Assembly: GCA_025766275.1 (NCBI GenBank) | Contig: JAFKAC010000008.1 | Location: forward strand, 372,001 to 436,000 | Direction: 5' to 3' | From: Lactarius indigo | Taxonomy: Eukaryota; Basidiomycota; Agaricomycetes; Russulales; Russulaceae | Length of the DNA stretch: 64,000 nt | Shown here: positions 61,909-64,000 of the stretch, one piece after another | Layout: the number at the start of each line of letters is the position of its first letter | Numbering within the stretch: position 1 is the stretch's first letter | The notes under the pieces: generated by a model | The model's input: only the letters and a program-made list of their open reading frames with translations | Told to the model about the DNA's origin: nothing | Databases searched by the model: none | Translations under genes and position numbers: made by a program

Positions 61909-62622
61909 ATGTCGGCTCAAACTAGCTCCCACCCCCCTTTATCACCTACTTCTTCCGACGATTCCGATGACGACTGTTTTCTCTACACAGCTAAACGGTC
62001 AAACATGTCCGAAAATAACCTGGCTGTCAGCAACCACCCCGTGATTACACGCCCTCCGCGGCTATCCAATGGAAAAATACTACCCAAAGCGGTCAGAAAT
62101 TTCGAAAATCATTGTGAAAACTATTTTCTCAACGCGAAGGGAGGTGTCGCCGAAGACGAAAAGGTCTCTCGGATTCTGTCGTGTTTCGAAAACTGTCTTG
62201 TGAACGACTGGATAACAAAGGACAGAGACCGCCTAATTACCCTTACATTTGAACAGTTCATGGCCGAATTTCGGACTATATGGCTCCCGCTCCACTGGGA
62301 AAGAGATCTGAGCATACAAGTCCTGAGCGCCCGCTTTGACCCCAAGAAGACCAGCTTCGGAACATGGGCCTACCAAGTACAAACACTCAATGTCTATCTA
62401 CGCGGTACCCCGTCGCACCTTGATGACCACAGAATGCGCATGCATCTCAATGCAAATATGGACGAAGAGCTGCGGTTCCTAGCTCGGGAGGTAAAGACTA
62501 ATCAAATTACGGAGTTGCACGAATGGGTTGCTAGAGTCAAGGACCTCGACGACTACCGCCACGAGAGAGAAAAGCGCACGAGGGAAGCTATTGATGAGAT
62601 CATCCGTACCCGTAGAAGATAA
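61909..62622 (+). CDS. Retrotransposon Gag-like domain protein
   Basis: A single intron-free frame of 237 aa. The core AVRNFENHCENYFLNAKGGV, EDEKVSRILSCFENCLVNDW, WLPLHWERDLSIQVLSARF and ELHEWVARVKDLDDYRHERE matches the Gag domain of Agaricomycete Ty3/gypsy elements and the stand-alone Gag-like genes derived from them. No intact zinc knuckle, protease or reverse transcriptase follows. Downstream sequence up to about 62880 resembles the Gag tail (SYIPQSTQAT) broken by stops and frame changes. It is a solo Gag gene or a truncated element. No long terminal repeats were recognised. Confidence 0.65.
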   Translation: MSAQTSSHPPLSPTSSDDSDDDCFLYTAKRSNMSENNLAVSNHPVITRPPRLSNGKILPKAVRNFENHCENYFLNAKGGVAEDEKVSRILSCFENCLVNDWITKDRDRLITLTFEQFMAEFRTIWLPLHWERDLSIQVLSARFDPKKTSFGTWAYQVQTLNVYLRGTPSHLDDHRMRMHLNANMDEELRFLAREVKTNQITELHEWVARVKDLDDYRHEREKRTREAIDEIIRTRRR

Positions 62623-64000
62623 CTCAGCGCATCATCACAAACCAAGCGAAGAGTCGAACTATCAGCTACGTGACGGCAATACGACTCCCTCTTCGTCTGC
62701 AACGACCATGTCTACATCCTATATCCCACAATCCACTCAGGCAACCTAATGGCGAGCCTTCTTAGACTACAGGGAGCGGATCTCTGTCATAGCTACTACA
62801 TGTTACGGAATACCAACGCGGTTTTTGTTCCGAAGGAAGAGCATACGCACCAGGACGACTATCTTTCGCGTAAGTATTGTCTGGCGGGTCTCAGGGTATC
62901 CGGAGTATCAAAATCTCTTGACCTCGTGCCGCGCTTTCCGATACCCAGTGCCATCTTTGAGGCGGTCGACCTATGCCAGACTCACACCCTACTAGTACTC
63001 GATTTTGCACCAGATGTGTTGAAAGCCAGAAACCTGTGATCCACAAGTGGCCTTTCGAGGGACCATTTACCGCGATCCCGTTGGTGTTTACGGCTTTGGT
63101 GCCACATATGAGTACGAGAGCAACTCCCAATTTCTCGCCTTGCCCCACGGAATTGTAGTCTTCGACAGTAGAGCGCTTTGGGGACTTCAGAACTGTGGTG
63201 GTCCGGACGATAGTTATTTCTTTCTTCAGGACCACACCTCTGCCTCTAGAGGGAATGCGTTTAGGTAGGACCTTTGGAAATGAAGTAACGCATGATTGGC
63301 AATTTCCCTTCGCCAAGATTTGGGGCTGTGGTGCTTGTTACAACAGCCTCTCGTTCTTGCACCTGCCGTTACTAGTGACTTTCGCCCACAGTTTGTCGTC
63401 GACCTAAGTTGGTATGTAGGGTGTTGGTAGTAAAGGCAGGACAACCTTTACTGAGCCCATAGTACAATCACAGTGTGAGTAGCCAGCTAGTAGATGTGAT
63501 TGCCCGCCGTGAACGTGTGAATCAGGCACTATAGTCTCGCTTACATATCAATAATTGTTTACTTCGCTATTTAGTCGAACATTTAGTCGAGCAAATCCAA
63601 ATGGAAACGACCCCACAACAACCGCAACCCCATGCCCTCAATACTCGATGCAGGGGACTTTCTCCCTGGATACGAATGTAATATCGTTTGAGAGTGTGTA
63701 GACTGTCTTTTGGTATGTTGTCACTCGTCACTCGCTCGTATTCATCGTCGTGAATTTAGGGCTTGGTTGTCCATCATGTAGATCTACCTGAGCACCGCCT
63801 CGACGGAGATAAATAGTTGGGGTACTGACCCGCGGCCAGTGATTAGCCATCCGATGAATTGGTCACAAGAAGCCAGGCACGGTCCGGGACCAGCCATGGA
63901 TCAAACAACACTGCAGCACTGCACGTACTCAGTTGGTATGACTAGCCTTCGACTCCTTGTTCTCTTTCACTCCTACATAAACCAGCCCATTCGGCTGGTC
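62623..64000. other. Right-edge stretch without a supported gene
   Basis: The first ~250 bases look like decayed Gag-related sequence. Beyond that I see only short frames without domains, and no LTR or hairpin that I can support. Confidence 0.45.

Overview
The window comes from a filamentous basidiomycete, most likely an Agaricomycete. Nearly every gene is split by short GT-AG introns of about 45-65 bases. The proteins are of fungal type (SEC72 with TPRs, RTC4, DUF2408, FMP32, UAA transporter). Several genes belong to families I associate with mushroom-forming fungi, including expanded F-box proteins, N-terminal domains of STAND/NLR-like proteins and a captured Gag domain. The genus cannot be told from sequence alone.

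Layout. 0-2.2 kb: a proline-rich protein running off the left edge and a TMEM170-type membrane protein. 2.2-7.2 kb: about 5 kb with no gene I can support, holding two near-perfect hairpins. 7.2-10.5 kb: a pirin and a secreted aspartic protease, divergent. 11-21 kb: a lineage-specific accessory block with two copies of a gene that fuses an F-box/LRR-like protein to the N-terminal domain of fungal STAND proteins. Between the copies lie a MITE-like hairpin element and a gene of an expanded unknown family. A frame-broken unknown gene follows. 22.5-61 kb: dense housekeeping genes. These are DED1, SEC72, an APP1-type lipid phosphatase, a coiled-coil protein, TPT1, an RTC4-domain protein, mitochondrial aconitase, ZPR1, PRP40, mitochondrial bL21, ATP1, a DUF2408 protein, tropomyosin, NUP53/35, a YEA4-type UDP-sugar transporter, an STK32/YANK kinase, guanylate kinase, an FMP32-type protein, MAK16 and a second, short tropomyosin. 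61.9-64 kb: a stand-alone retrotransposon Gag-like gene and sequence with no gene I can support.

How the genes relate. The housekeeping block is arranged mostly as head-to-head pairs with 110-810 bp between start codons. They serve mitochondrial energy metabolism and translation (ACO1, ATP1, bL21, FMP32), RNA work (DED1, TPT1, PRP40, MAK16), ER/Golgi and membrane functions (SEC72, YEA4, APP1), nuclear transport (NUP53), the actin cytoskeleton (two tropomyosins) and nucleotide metabolism (GUK1). I reconstructed intron-exon structures by hand. For 20 of the genes from pirin to the short tropomyosin, every exon phase adds up to a continuous frame. Frame breaks are confined to the TMEM170 gene, the coiled-coil gene, the 21-kb unknown gene and the tail of F-box/STAND copy 1.
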